64,000 bases of DNA from Papaver somniferum (taxonomy: Eukaryota; Streptophyta; Magnoliopsida; Ranunculales; Papaveraceae): NCBI RefSeq assembly GCF_003573695.1, contig NC_039363.1, positions 166,548,747-166,612,746 on the forward strand, written 5' to 3'. This document shows positions 10,918 to 22,700 of this stretch, one piece after another. Position 1 is the first letter of the stretch, and every line of letters starts with the position of its first letter. The position numbers and the translations under genes are program-made. A model generated the notes under the pieces. That model was not told where the DNA came from, did no database searches, and saw only the letters and a program-made list of their open reading frames with translations.

Positions 10918-12917
10918 TAGAGCTGGCAATCCGAGCCAAAACCCGCGGGTTGGCCCGTCCCGTCCCGTGAAAACTCGTGCCCGTCCCGGATCGTAACTAC
11001 ACAAGACGGGCGCGGGTTGTATAATTAGTGGCTTGTGAAGAAACGGGTTAACCCGTCCCGTCCCGTGCAACCCGCGGGTAACCCGGCTCGGTCCGCACCC
11101 ACTGCCACTTAGGCTGCTGCGTGTCACACAATGACACAGTTATCTGTTACGTGTCATGTAACATGTTCGTTCCTCTTCATATAAAAGGAAAAAACCCTAG
11201 CTCGCCTTCCTCTTCTTTCTTCCTCTTTTTTTCTTCTTCCCTGACCCTGCTGCAGCGCTGCTGAGTCTCCTACTCTCCTGAGTAAACTTCACAGATTCAG
11301 CAGAAAAATTATTAGATTCATCTAAAGATCAAAGACAGGTAATCAGATTTTCTTATTTGTTTTCTTCTTTATATAAATTTTTTGATTAGCCTGCTTGAAT
11401 AACAAATTGTTTGAAGTCTTGAAGAGAAATACAAGAGCGGATTGATTTTCTGGGCTCGTGAAGATCGGAGGAATACAACAACGAATTGATTTTCTGGGTT
11501 CGTGAAGAGTGAATTGATTTTCTGTTCGATTAATAATATGTAAGATGTTTTTTTTCATTCGATTTGAGTTCAGTCTTCAGTTTGACTTATTCTTAGTAGA
11601 TCTGTTATTCTGTTTGATTTTGAATTTGATTTGATTAAGATTTTTTTGAATTTCACATGTTTTAGTTTATTGTATGATTGTAATTGGTGATGAATCTGAT
11701 GATTATATATACAAGATCTGTTTGATTTGGTCATGTACTCATGTTGTTCAGTTCCATACTTCCATGATTTATTTGTTGTATTCGTATTCAACAGTTTTGC
11801 TTGTGAAATTGAAATGATAGTAATGGTACTATGGGTAATGGGTTGGAATTGAATGAGCAATTTAGAGTTTGCTTGTGAATTTGAGATATTAATTGTATGA
11901 GCTTCAAATTGAATGAGTTTAGTTTGAATTTTGGTTGAGATTTAACATGCTTGATGTGATTGAAATCATATACAAAAGGTCTTTCTTTGTTTATCTTGTT
12001 TATCTTTTTCGAAGTATCATTCATATTACCAGCATTTTTATACATTTAAACCAGTGTTGTTACTGCTGTACTTGCATCCTTTTTGTTTTGTAGATTGGAG
12101 TTCTAGTGAAATCTTTAAATTTTGGTTTGAGCAGTTTGGATAAGTGGTTGTCCCCTAAATCTGTAAGTACATTTTGTAAATTTAAATCAAATAAAATTTG
12201 ACTTCTTTATCTTTTATGGTAATTTTCATTCTTTACAGAGATTTAGGGGATTTGTTTGATTTGTTTGTTTTGTTAGATGTTATTGTTTTGGATGACTTGA
12301 AAATGCATGTACTATAATAGTTTTGTTGGATATCATTGTCTATGTATTTTTTCAATTTCTGTTTATGTAATTTTCATGTTTCTGAATGACTCTTTGACTT
12401 GTTCTTTGTGGCCGCTCCATCCATTTCAGGATGTCAAGTGTACAAGAGCAAGAGTTACCAGAACCAGACCATTTCAAGGATGTTATGAGTGCTGATGATG
12501 AAGATGATGATGTTGAGATGTTATGAATGTATGATACTATGATAGTATCTGTGTGACTGTGTCTGTGTTTCTTTAAGAAGACTAATTTGTTTAGTTTTGC
12601 AATTTTGAGTTTTTGAATTGATATACCAAATGAATTGGATGAATGTTAGATACTTAGGTTGTAGCTTGTAGGAAAGGAACTTTAGATGCCCTGAATGTGG
12701 AAGGAAATAGCCCAGAAATCGATTTCTGGCGAGTTGACTCAACAAAAACCAGGTAACCCGTGAGCACCCGTAAACCCGCGAGCTTTACCCGGGACGGGCA
12801 CGGGTGGGATAAATGACCACCCGTGAAGAATTTTAACCCGCGAGCTCAGGCTTGTATTAACCCGTAACCCGCGGGTTGGTCACAAGCCAGACCCGTCCCG
12901 CCCGTTTGCCAGCTCTA
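10918..12917 (+). mobile_element. Non-autonomous hAT transposon, 2000 bp
   Basis: Terminal inverted repeats TAGAGCTGGCAA / TTGCCAGCTCTA and an 8-bp target duplication GCTACAGA (10910-10917 and 12918-12925). The empty site, with a single GCTACAGA, is present in copy 1 near 4252. Both subterminal regions are GC-rich and packed with 'acccgtcccg'/'acccgcgggt' words in both orientations, the kind of arrangement bound by hAT transposases. The interior has a TATA-like 'catataaaagg' near 11178, a pyrimidine-rich leader, intron-like stretches and a 31-codon remnant ORF. There is no BED, dimerisation or catalytic domain, so it is a deletion derivative needing transposase in trans. Confidence 0.9.
12431..12526 (+). 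pseudogene. 31-codon remnant ORF of the hAT element
   Basis: It follows a good 3' splice site ('ccatttcag' immediately before the ATG at 12431). The product starts MSSVQEQELPEPDHF and ends in an acidic run (about residues 22-28) before the stop. My inference is that the first codons and last codons of the original transposase were joined by the internal deletion. An acidic tail is common in plant hAT proteins. It could also be chance. Confidence 0.4.
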
Positions 12918-14847
12918 GCTACAGACACTAGCCCACTACAAACTAACTTCGGTCTGGAGTGTAGTTGAACCCCAATCAATCTTACATTGATCCAAGGTAC
13001 AGTTGCGCTCTTTACGTCTATGATCCCAGCAGGATACTATGCACTTAGTTCCCTTAGCTGATCTCATCCACAACTAAGAGTTGTTACGACTCAAAGTCGA
13101 AGACTTGAAATAAACAAATCTGTATCACACACAAAATTCTATAAAGATAGATAAATCTGTCTCCCACAGAAATACCTACAAGTTTTGTTCCGTATTTTGA
13201 TAAATCAAGGTGAACAGGAACCAATTGATAATCCGGACTTATATTCCCGAAGAACAGCCTAGTATTATTAATCACCTCACAATAATCTTAATCGACGCGG
13301 CGAAATAAGATATTGTGGAATCACAAACGATGAGACGAAGATGTTTGTGATTACTTTTATATCTTGCGTATCGGAGATATCAATCTCAAGCCAATCGTTG
13401 TGATTGTACTCGTACGATAGAAACAACAAGATCAGATCACACAACTACGATAAAGTAGTATCTGTCCGGATTCACAGTCTCAATGAAGTATTTAAGTCGT
13501 TAACCTGGTTTTTAAGAAGAAACCAAAGGTTAAATGATAATCGAATCTAGCTAATGCAACTAGTATCACACGCAAGGTGTGGGGATTAGGTTTCCCAGTT
13601 TCTAAAGTTCTCCCTTATATAGTCTTTCAAATCAGGGTTTGCAATCAATGTTAGCTTGGTAACAAAGCATTCAATATTCACCGTTAGATGAAAACCTGAT
13701 TAGATTCAAGCTAATATATTTCAACCGTTGGATCGAAAACCTAGCTTGTTACACACAAACGAAATGCACGTTTCTAGGTTTTTGTAACCGTACCCAAACT
13801 TGTACATTTGTTGGTTCAACAATAGTTAACCAAATGGTTAGCCATATGAGCACTTTCATATCAACTATTCTTCTTCTTCACCATAACTAGTTCAAATGAC
13901 TCAAATGAACTAGTTAGAAAGTTTTTCAATTGCAAGGAAATCTTATGTAACTACACAAGACACAATCGAAGCAAAAACGATTTGATTCACTCGAAACGGT
14001 TCATGAACTTTATATCCACGGTTTGCAATTAGCATTTCTTAGTTTATATAAGTAAGAGTTCACAAACAATCATCTTTAGATATAACCAACTCAAGTTCGC
14101 GGACTGGGTTCGCGGACTTAAGTTCCCAAAAGGAGTTCTCAAACTCCAGCAGATTTTCTCGGGTCGAGAACTTCCGCCAGTTCGCAGACTTAGTTCACGG
14201 CTCTTGTTCCGGTTCTCTTGATCAACAAAGTTCTCAAACTTCGGTTCAAGAAATAAGGACTTATAAATATATGTGTTTCCACAACAATTCTTATATCCAA
14301 CAATGGTTATATAATCTAAACTCTCATTTCAATCATTGAAACATTCTTAGAGGACGTTATATAGTTGTTGTTCACAAACCATTTTTCGTCAAAGCAATTT
14401 TCAAAGTGATTGAAACATAACATGACTTCCGTCACTAGGTAAAGATAAACTTGGAAAAAGCGAAAGCTTACCAACACATATTTCGAGAAATAGATAGGTG
14501 AGATAAACTCAGCTCGAAAGACCAAATGTGTATAATCAAGTCTATATAGCAAAACGACTTTTGTCTCAATATAGGAGATAGAGTAGATATACTTTTGAGT
14601 GATAGATAAGTTCATGTCTCCACATAACTTTTTTTCGATGAAGTTCCACTAGTTCCTTGAGTAGTTCTTCGTCTTGTATGATGATCCACCATGGAGTTCT
14701 TGAGATCAACTACATTTTCTATCCTAGTCCGATACTTAGCTATAGTAGACTAGAAATCAAGACTTATAGTTTTAATCACTAACATTGACAAACATGCTTG
14801 AGATAACAATGTATGCGAGTTCGACCGAGCAATGCTCTAACAGGTGT

Positions 14848-15767
14848 ACACCATGAGGCATAAGGATGAAGTCCTATAAGTCTTTTTGAGGTGGAAGAAG
14901 GCAACTGAGACTCAAACTGACAGAAAGATCAAAGTACTACATTCGGATAATAGTGGAGAATACAAGAGTGATCCATTCTTTCAAGTATGTCAGGATGAGG
15001 GGATTAAAAGGCACTTCACGTTTAAGAAGACATCGCAATAAAATGGGGTAGCTGAACGCATGAATCGTACTTTGCTGGAGAAGGTACGATGTATGTTATC
15101 TAATGCTAGATTAGGTAAGGCTTTTTGGGATAAGGCAGTTACAACGCGTGCTTCCTCATTAATAGGTTGCCATCAGCTTCTTTAGAAGGTAAAACTCCTA
15201 TGGAGAAATGGTTTGGTAAGGCAGCTTATGACTATGACTCGATTCATATCTTTGGTTGTCCTACGTGGTATTGTGTTAGTGAAAACAAGCTTGATAGCCA
15301 TTCCGTGAAAGGAATCTTTGTGGGTATGAAAAGTGGAGTGATAGGGTTTCAAGTTTTGGAATCCAGTTGAGAAGAAGATAGTCATGAGTAGAGATGTCAC
15401 ATTTTATGAGATGTCTATGGTAAAGTTTTGGGGTTCTCGGCAGGTGGAGAACAGAAGCACCAGTACTAGTGAGCCTTTGCAGCGGGTGGAGATTGATGCA
15501 ACTCCACTAATTCCAGTTAAGTATGTATCTGTTCAGAATACTTCTGAAGACATGAGGTTTACAAGAGAAGTAACTACTGAAGTTCCAAATGATAGTGACG
15601 TTGTTGTAGAAGAGAAACAAGAGTCATCAGAAGATATAGAATCTTCAGTCACCGAGGCCATAGCAACTAGAAAACCGAGAAGATCAACCAGAAATCCTGG
15701 TTGGATGGATGATGTTGTAGCTTATGCATTACCAGTAGTAGAGCATAGTACTCATACTTTTATGTAG
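14848..15767 (+). pseudogene. Copia integrase core, C-terminus and linker (copy 2)
   Basis: Continuation of 9841-10470 after the solo LTR. It holds the second catalytic Asp ('VLHSDNSGEYKSDPFF', about 14930-14980), the Glu region ('NGVAERMNRTLLEK', about 15043) behind an in-frame TAA, the C-terminal 'LEGKTPMEKWFGKAAYDYD' (15180 on), a stop at 15368, and the linker ORF 15384-15767. In contrast to copy 1, the linker runs on towards reverse transcriptase. Confidence 0.8.
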
Positions 15768-15799
15768 AAGTTGCACGCAGTGCAGGGTGTAAAGAATGA

Positions 15800-16813
15800 G
15801 AAGGTGCAATACATGACGAGATGGAGTCTCTTTACAATAATGGCATATGGGTTCTTACGAATCTTCCGAACGGTAAGAAGGTCATAAGGTGCAAGTGGGT
15901 ATATGCTAAGAAAGAAGGATCTTCGATGAATCAAATACGCTACAAGGCAAGGTTAGTTGCAAAAGTTTATGCCCAAATAGAAGGGATTGACTACAATGAG
16001 GTGTTCTCTCCGGTGGTAAAGTACTCATCAATCCGTATTTTATTGTCCTTAGAAGCACAATATGATTTATACCTAGTTCAGTTAGATGTTAAGACGGCGT
16101 TTTTACATGGTGATCTAGAAGAGGAGATCTATATGACTCAGCCGAGTGGGTTCAAGGTTGCTGGAAAAGAAGATTGTGTGTGTAAACTGAAGAGATTGTT
16201 GTATGGTTTGAAGCAGTCTCCAAGACAATGGTCCAAGCAATTTGACCAGTTTATGGTAGTCCAAACATACACAAGAAGTCACTATGACCATTGTGTATAC
16301 TTCAAGAAGCTACGCGATGGGTCTTTCATATATTTTCTCATGTATGTCGATGATATGCTAATTGCATCGAGTAAAAAGAAAGAGATCGATAATTTGAAGA
16401 ATAAGTTTTCATGTGAGTTTGAGATGAAAGATCTAGGAGAAGCTAAGAAGATTCTTGGTATGGAGATTCAACGCGACAGAGAGAAGGGTGAAGTTTGTTT
16501 GTCTCAGAAGGCATATTTGAAAAAAGTGTTACAGAAATTTGGTGTCAGTGAAGGAACTAAATCCGTAAGTATTCCCCTTGCTTCTCATTTTAAATTTAAT
16601 GCTCTCATGTATCCCACTACTGAAGAAGAGCGAAGGTATATGACCCAACTCCCATATGCTAAGGTTATTGCTAGCTTGATATATGCAATGGTACGTAGAA
16701 GGACGGACATTTCACATGCAGTTAGTATGGTCAACCGTTATATGCTTTGTCCTGGTAAGGGACATTGGAAAGCTGTGAAATGGGATTTTGAGGTATCTTT
16801 AGGGTACAGTTGA
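15800..16813 (+). pseudogene. Copia reverse transcriptase (copy 2), nearly intact frame
   Basis: RNA-dependent DNA polymerase domain (RVT_2). In order: 'WVLTNLPNGKKVIRCKWVYA' (start of domain), 'KARLVAKVYAQIEGIDYNEV', the first catalytic Asp in 'QLDVKTAFLHGDLEEEIYM', 'LKRLLYGLKQSPRQW', and the active site 'YVDDMLIA'. The C-terminal thumb follows, to 'HWKAVKW'. The frame then shifts and a stop ends the ORF at 16813, where family members continue 'WILRYLRGT'. All catalytic Asp residues remain, so this is the least damaged part of the element, but it has no intact upstream polyprotein. Best match in style is Tnt1/Tork-type copia. Confidence 0.85.
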
Positions 16814-17151
16814 TGTTGGCTTGGAGTTTGTGAATGATGGAAGTAACAATCAGTTGTGTGTTGGGTATGTGGATCCTGACTATGCTGGTGATTTGGAAAA
16901 AAGACGTTCAACTACAGGGTATATATTTACCGTAGCAGGGTTGGAGATCAATATTGCAGTCTACTGTGGCGCTTTCAACTACGGAAGCAGAGTATATGGC
17001 AGTGACTGAGACATTTAAAGAGGCTATATGGTTACAAGGTTTTCTAGATGACTTAGGAGTTGTGCAAGACCAACTGCATGTGCATTGTGATAGTCCAAGT
17101 GCAATTTATTTGTCTAAGAATCAAGTGCATCATGATAGCCCAAACATATAG
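16795..17151 (+). pseudogene. Copia RNase H domain, frameshifted
   Basis: Continues the pol polyprotein in two further frames. The first (16821-17009) has 'GYVDPDYAGDLEKRRSTTGY', in which the usual D-S/A-D-W/Y-A-G-D catalytic segment is recognisable. The second (about 16954-17151) has '[19 protein letters not shown]', with the catalytic Glu, and '[16 protein letters not shown]'. Two frameshifts and a TAG at 17149 end the coding region. The remaining sequence to 17485 encodes the usual 'TKENPTDMLTKG' tail in pieces. Confidence 0.8.
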
Positions 17152-17485
17152 ACGTTGTGAGAGAAATTCTGGAAGAAGAAGACAATCTACTTATGAAGAT
17201 CGATACCAAAGAGAATCCAACTGATATGTTAACTAAAGGTGTATCTGCGGTCAAGTTTCGACATTGTTTGAAATTGATCCACATCCTTCTTGTTTGGTAA
17301 AAGTCCCTTTAGGGGTAGATATTCTTAGGAACCTGGTGGAGGCCTTCTATCAAGTTCATTTCAGAAAAATACGGTCGGGTTTGATTCTTATTGAGGATAC
17401 GTAGGAAACCAGTGATTTTTCAATCGACGTTGGAAGACGGAGGTGATTTTATCTATTGATCGTCTCATGCATGAAATCATGATCC

Positions 17486-17497
17486 GAGGTGGAGAAT
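17486..17497 (+). promoter_or_regulatory. Polypurine tract before the copia 3' LTR
   Basis: GAGGTGGAGAAT directly precedes the LTR start TGTTGG, the typical plant copia plus-strand primer site. Confidence 0.75.
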
Positions 17498-17941
17498 TGT
17501 TGGTATGATGGTCAAGGATAGATTAGGAAAATCTATTGGTTTAGGAAACCAATTACTAGTGTCCTAATTATAGCAACTTAAGAGGTTTGTCTCTTAGAGT
17601 TAAGTTAGGAAACCTCATACTTATAGGAAATTAATCCTGGTTAAGGAATGTGTCTAGTCCTGTTGATATGTATAAATATACATAAAGAGAACCTAGTAAA
17701 AACACACCAGAAGTTCTCTTCTTCTCTTCTAAGGCTTCACATATTGCTCCCTCCTATAAGGTGATATATAAAATTGTTTATTCCTTCTCGAGGATTCAAC
17801 CTCGTTAAATACTTGTTCTTCTTGTGCATGTAAGGATTGTGTTCTTGGAAATATTGGAGTAACATTGTAGCAGTGCAAACCTAACGTTTCCGCAGGCTTT
17901 GGCGCAACAATTGGTATCAAAGCGATCCAGTTGTCCCAACA
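17498..17941 (+). repeat. Ty1/copia 3' LTR, full length (444 bp)
   Basis: Begins TGTTGGTATG right after the purine tract and ends ..GTCCCAACA. It pairs with the truncated 5' LTRs at 1604-2041 and 8252-8689. It also contains a PBS-like 'TTGGTATCAAAGC' about 32 bp before its end. No target duplication can be tested because both 5' LTRs lost their first bases. Confidence 0.85.
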
Positions 17942-18560
17942 GTTTCTTCTCGGGTAGTAACTGGATCCATGAGATCAATAACTGAATATTAGTGCTTGAA
18001 GGATCAATAAACCTTGAAGTAATCATTAGGATTCCTAAACCATTAATGGTCATTGAAAAAATCATGAGTAGAAACCCATGTTAGCATACTCTCCTTATTT
18101 TCTCCGGCATACAACAAGGTACATGCTTCAACTTAACAAAACAAAATGATTCAATTCATAATATATCCCTGAAATGAAATTTTTGACCCTATTTAAGGGA
18201 AATATAACTTTAATTTTTATCATAAAGCATGAGGATATATTAGGTATGTATATATATCATCTCAAGATGTTATTTTATTTTTCTTTTCCGAAAAAGAGGC
18301 AACCCTCATTATGTTGATAGAAACGAACCAAAATTTCCATACATCATCGTTCCATGTTTAAATGTTTGAGAAAGTTAATATAGCTCAAAGGATACTGTTT
18401 AAAATATAACCAAGTATGTTGTATAGTAAATTTCTTACAAAATACAACTAACTTTGCTTCTCAAATTATTTAAGATCTCATAACTAAAATAAATCATTTT
18501 CTTTATATTAAGCTTAGTGTTGCTTCCTAACTTTTACGCACTATTCTATTAGAAGCATGA
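17942..18560. other. AT-rich flank between copia 3' LTR and LINE
   Basis: No gene, tRNA or element end recognised. It may include the 3' flank of the LINE. Confidence 0.3.
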
Positions 18561-21120
18561 GAGTTGGTTGAGAATCACTTCTAGACGAGATGATATGTCC
18601 AATTCATTCTATTGCCCATTAGAAAGCCACATCAGCTCTAGCTTTTTCTAACTCATTTCTACATGCAAACATCTAGCTTCTCTAATGCTCTCCATGTATG
18701 ATCAAATAAATTTAGGCCAATTCCAGCCTTAGTTGTGGAATACATCATAGTCAAAGCAATATTGATTTTAAGGTTCATGGTTCCTGCAAATGATGTGTGG
18801 TAATTTTAACGACATCATCGTTTTTGGGATTGTAGTACAAAGATTGTATTATGTTATAACATGTTTGGTTGACTATCTTGTAACCACTGATGAGCTTAAT
18901 TATATTATTTACTGTGACAATACTGTTTTGACTCTTCTTTTGAAAGGTAATATTACATCTTGTTTCCATATGTGTCAGATGATAATACTATATAAAACCT
19001 ATCAATCAACATCATAACCTCCTCTATTTGGATTTTCAATACAGTCGTTTAACCAATCATGGAAAGTATTTGTACCATTTATAACATAATGCATATCAAA
19101 GTTAAAATGCATCCAAACTTATTGATTAATAAAATTACATTGTAGTAACAGGTGAATAATTTTCTTATAATCATCATTACATAAGTTATATTTGGTGCTT
19201 ATGCCTTGAATGATAGCTGCCACACTTATATTATTGGAAAGTACAGCGTGGGCTGCTTTCTAAATTAAGTTCTTAACATATGGTGATATGTCTATCCTCC
19301 AGATATTATCCCATTTCTGGTTTGTTGTACCATTGGATTTACATGGTTATATAGAGATTTTACGATTTATTTTTCCGGCTAAGAGTCCAGTGGGGTATGT
19401 CTTCTTTATCATCAGCATGAATTCTTATTTTTCTAAATCCCAAGTATTATGTGAAGTGAACAAGTCACTGACTTTATTTAGACCTAGTGTATGCATTTCT
19501 GGTTTTAAGGATGGTGGCATTGTGTCCCAAATCCAGAAGTTATCCCATTGTCAATACTAGTTTCATTTCCTACTTCCCAAAAATAAAACCGTTCTATATT
19601 ATTGATACCAGATAACAATCATTTCCAAATTCAACTATCCTTCCTATTAGGGGTGCTATTTATGTGGAGAACATCACTATTTGGATAGTATTTACTTTAA
19701 GGAGAAAGGCAAAAAGAGAGTCGAGATTATCTTTCCGTCTCCGTCCCATTTTAGCAATCATAGCTAAATTAAAGTTCTGATCATTTTTAATTCCAAGCCC
19801 CAATTCATCAAGAGATTTACTAATAAAGGTCTATTTTTTTTAAGCAAACTCCATCTTACCTTTCTCATTTAGACCATTTTCATCCTTCCCCCGCCAATAA
19901 TCTCTCTGCAGTTTTGTTAGTTCTTTACATATCTTAATTGGTATCTTAGAGTAATTTATTTGATAGACATACAAAGAGGTATTTACATTCTTAATTATTA
20001 CAGTTTCGCCAGCATTATTCAGATCAATTTCGTTCTAACAAACTAATATAGATTTCATCTTTTACACATGAACAATGCATTCATCATTCAGTTTTTGATC
20101 CTTTTGTAAACAAATGAGATCCTAGGTACTTATATTTTAGAGGCATAACAGTGACTCATAGAATATCTTTAACTTTGTGTCTTATGATTGTATCTGTTGT
20201 GGGGATAAAAAAAAATCCGATTTACTTAAATTAATAAATTTCCTATAGAAGCTAAACCACGGTTCTTGAAAAAATTAACTAAGTCGTAGCATGTTTTTTC
20301 ATTTAACTTACAAAACAACAGACAGTCATCCCCAAACAATAACCGACTTACAGAAGGAGCTTGATGAACTATTTTTATACCTTTTATTAAACTTGTGTTT
20401 TATCAACATGCATAATTATTCTTGAAAGTGATTCCTTGCAGAACAAGAACAAATAAAGGGAGATTGAATCTCTTTGTCTTAAACATCTGGTAGGTTTAAA
20501 GAATTTAGTGGGAGACACATTCAATAAAATAGAAAGAGCAGTTTTCGGAATACATTGATGCACAAAATAACACCATTTGTTGTTAAAACCTAATTTGTTC
20601 ATTATTTGTAACAAGAATTTCCACTCGACCCTATCGAAAGCTTTGGACATATCTATTTCTAGTCCCATAACACCTTTCTTCGATTTAAAATTTTTCATCT
20701 TATGGATAATTTCAGGTTCCAGCGTGATATTTTCTAAAATCTTCCTTTAAAGAATGAAGGCACATTGATATGTTGAAATGGTTTTTCCTAAAATCCTTTT
20801 CATTCTACTTTCCATAAGTTGTGATATTATTTCATAATATATGTTGGCAAGGGCTATTGGTCTGAACTCGGCAGGAGTAGTAGGGTTTAGAGTTTTGGGA
20901 ATTAGAGAGATGAGTGAGGCATTAATTTCCATCGATATGTTTCCAGTTGGGAAAATGTTTGAAAATGTTGATCGAGTCAGGCCTAATGGTTTCCCATTGT
21001 TGTTGAAAAGAAAATAGGAGGGAAACCATATATGCATGGGATTTTGTCTGGTTCCATGGAGAACGGAATGTTCTTGATTTCAGGTTCAGATGGAGTACAA
21101 CAGAGCATTTCATTATCTAT
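18560..21120 (-). mobile_element. Degenerate L1-type LINE (RT, zinc-finger and RNase H region)
   Basis: Read on the minus strand. The reverse transcriptase begins near 21037 ('LISLIPKTLNPTTPAEFRPI', 'YYEIISQLMESRMKRIL'), followed by 'GLEIDMSKAFDRVEWKFL' (catalytic Asp, about 20640) and the active-site block 'LLFGDDCLLFCKLNEK' (about 20290-20340; family form FADD). Downstream, near 19200-19320, 'WDNIWRIDISPYVKNLI' matches the zf-RVT region. Near 18640-18780 'GIGLNLFDHTWRALEKL' resembles the plant LINE RNase H domain. Numerous stops and frameshifts are present. No endonuclease domain is seen upstream of 21120, so it is 5'-truncated, as usual for LINEs. Confidence 0.8.
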
Positions 21121-21379
21121 CTGAGTTATGCAACTTGAATGAGGTCAATCATACTTTGATCAATAATATGATTAACAATAGAAGTTATGTTTTGAAGGTG
21201 ACATGTAGCGGATCAGAAAATCTGGACTTCAAGCGAACCGGGTTTCGGCCCTCTAGAAAACTCTGACTCTCCCATACGCCACTCAAGTAACCGGACCTTC
21301 AAATTCTTCTGAAAAACTCAAATTCGAATTACCTAAACTGCATTATAAGAAAGCACACTTAGTATCTATTCTCCAATTA

Positions 21380-21680
21380 TAAGAGATGACCAGTTGTCAA
21401 AATGAGAGACGGACAGTTGCCAAAAATAATAGACTTATATGGCCAGTTGCCAATTCTAACAATTAATATGGCCAGTTGCCAAAATGGAAGATGGCCAGTT
21501 GCCAATTCAAATAATTCATGTGGCTAGTTGCCAATTCAAATAATTCATGTGGCCAGTTGCCAGATGGCCACTTGCCAGATGGCCACTTGCCATTTCAAAT
21601 AATTCATATGGCTAGTTGCCAATTCAAATAATTCATGTGACCAGTTGCCATTTCAAATAATTCATATGGCCAGTAGCCAA
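21380..21680. repeat. 'ggccagttgcca' minisatellite, left part
   Basis: Irregular tandem units of about 20-33 bp built on 'atggccagttgccaattcaa' plus 'ataattcatgt'. The array resumes at 22576 beyond an inserted LTR, so the two parts were once continuous. Confidence 0.8.
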
Positions 21681-22575
21681 TGTTGAGGTTTTGTTCCGTA
21701 TACAAAACTATATGGCTGAAATTCGACTTATGGTGACAGTTTTTGAAGCAGACGGTGATCTAATACTGTCAAAACCGTGGCTAAAGGCAGTTTTTGGTTT
21801 GGAATGCCTACAAGGTTTGTTTGGATTAGGAAACTTGTATGACGGTTTGTATGAGTATTTTTCAAGTTTAGGGTTTCCTAATTTAGGCGTGAAACTATTC
21901 TTAGAAGTTCTCTAAGACTTGATGAGCAAGGATTTGTCTACTATATAAGAAGGCTTATATTGTGAGTAGAAATCCATTCTCTTGGAGAATCCTCTCTTTA
22001 TGAGAGTGTTCAGGTCACAACCGTTGTGTCCTACGATTTTTGGTGACGGGGTAAAATCTATGTGAGAAGAGAGACTTGTAGAAAGAGCGGGTATGAGAGA
22101 AATCTAGGGTTTCTAGGGCTCGTACGGAAGAAGCTAGAATTCATGATGTTCTTCGTGTTCTTGTCTAAAATCGAAGCAACCATGGCGGTAGAAGTTTATG
22201 GAAAAATAAGAACAAAGGAAGAGGTAAACTCTTCGTAATATGTTTTGTTGTTTCTAACGGTTAGCGCTAGTAGATTATATAACTAGTTGATTATATGATG
22301 TGTGACGATGTAATAACTTGTTATGCTAATGAAGATTCTCGGGGTGGTTTTGGCCGTGGATGTAGTCTACAAAGGTGAACCACGTAATCTTTGTGTCGTG
22401 TGTGATTGTCTATTATCGTATTGATCACATATTTGTGCTAGTATTATTCGATCATGCTAATCTAAAGATGTAAGAGACAGATTCGAGCTAAATTATCTAA
22501 ATTAGGATGTTTCGTGGAATTTACTTCTATGATAATATGTCGGTTCGATATTAACGTAACCTAAGTTTTTCGACA
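21681..22575 (+). mobile_element. 895 bp solo LTR with perfect target duplication
   Basis: Starts TGTTGAGG and ends TTTCGACA, flanked by the 5-bp duplication GCCAA (21676-21680 and 22576-22580), and inserted in the minisatellite. A TATA-like 'ctatataagaagg' is near 21950, followed by a leader-like 'gagaatcctctctttatgag'. Plus orientation is inferred from the TATA. No internal region is present, so it is a solo LTR; the family is unknown to me and unlike the two copia families here. Confidence 0.8.
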
Positions 22576-22700
22576 GCCAATTCCAAATAATTCATGTGGC
22601 CAGTTGCCATCGTTTTACGGTGACGCCATTAGCAAGTTGACAATGGTGAAGGATGGCCAGTTGCCAATAGTGAAGAATGGCCAGTTACCATCATTTTACT
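22576..22700. repeat. 'ggccagttgcca' minisatellite, right part
   Basis: Continuation of the array at 21380-21680 ('catgtggccagttgccat', 'gatggccagttgccaatagt', 'aatggccagttaccat'). Confidence 0.75.

Larger units (their letters stand above)
10471..14842 (-). mobile_element. Solo LTR of long-LTR copia family (copy 2), itself split by a hAT element
   Basis: The same insertion as 3813-6176, with the same site and the same target duplication GGTGT. Its 4372 bp become 2364 bp once the 2000 bp hAT element and its 8-bp duplication are subtracted, exactly the length of copy 1. Ends on the minus strand are TGTTAGAGCATTG and GCTTTTCA. Confidence 0.9.

Noticed and set aside
10903..11127. 74-codon minus-strand frame rich in Gly/Arg/Pro
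   Set aside because: It is the GC-rich subterminal repeat of the hAT element read in one frame.
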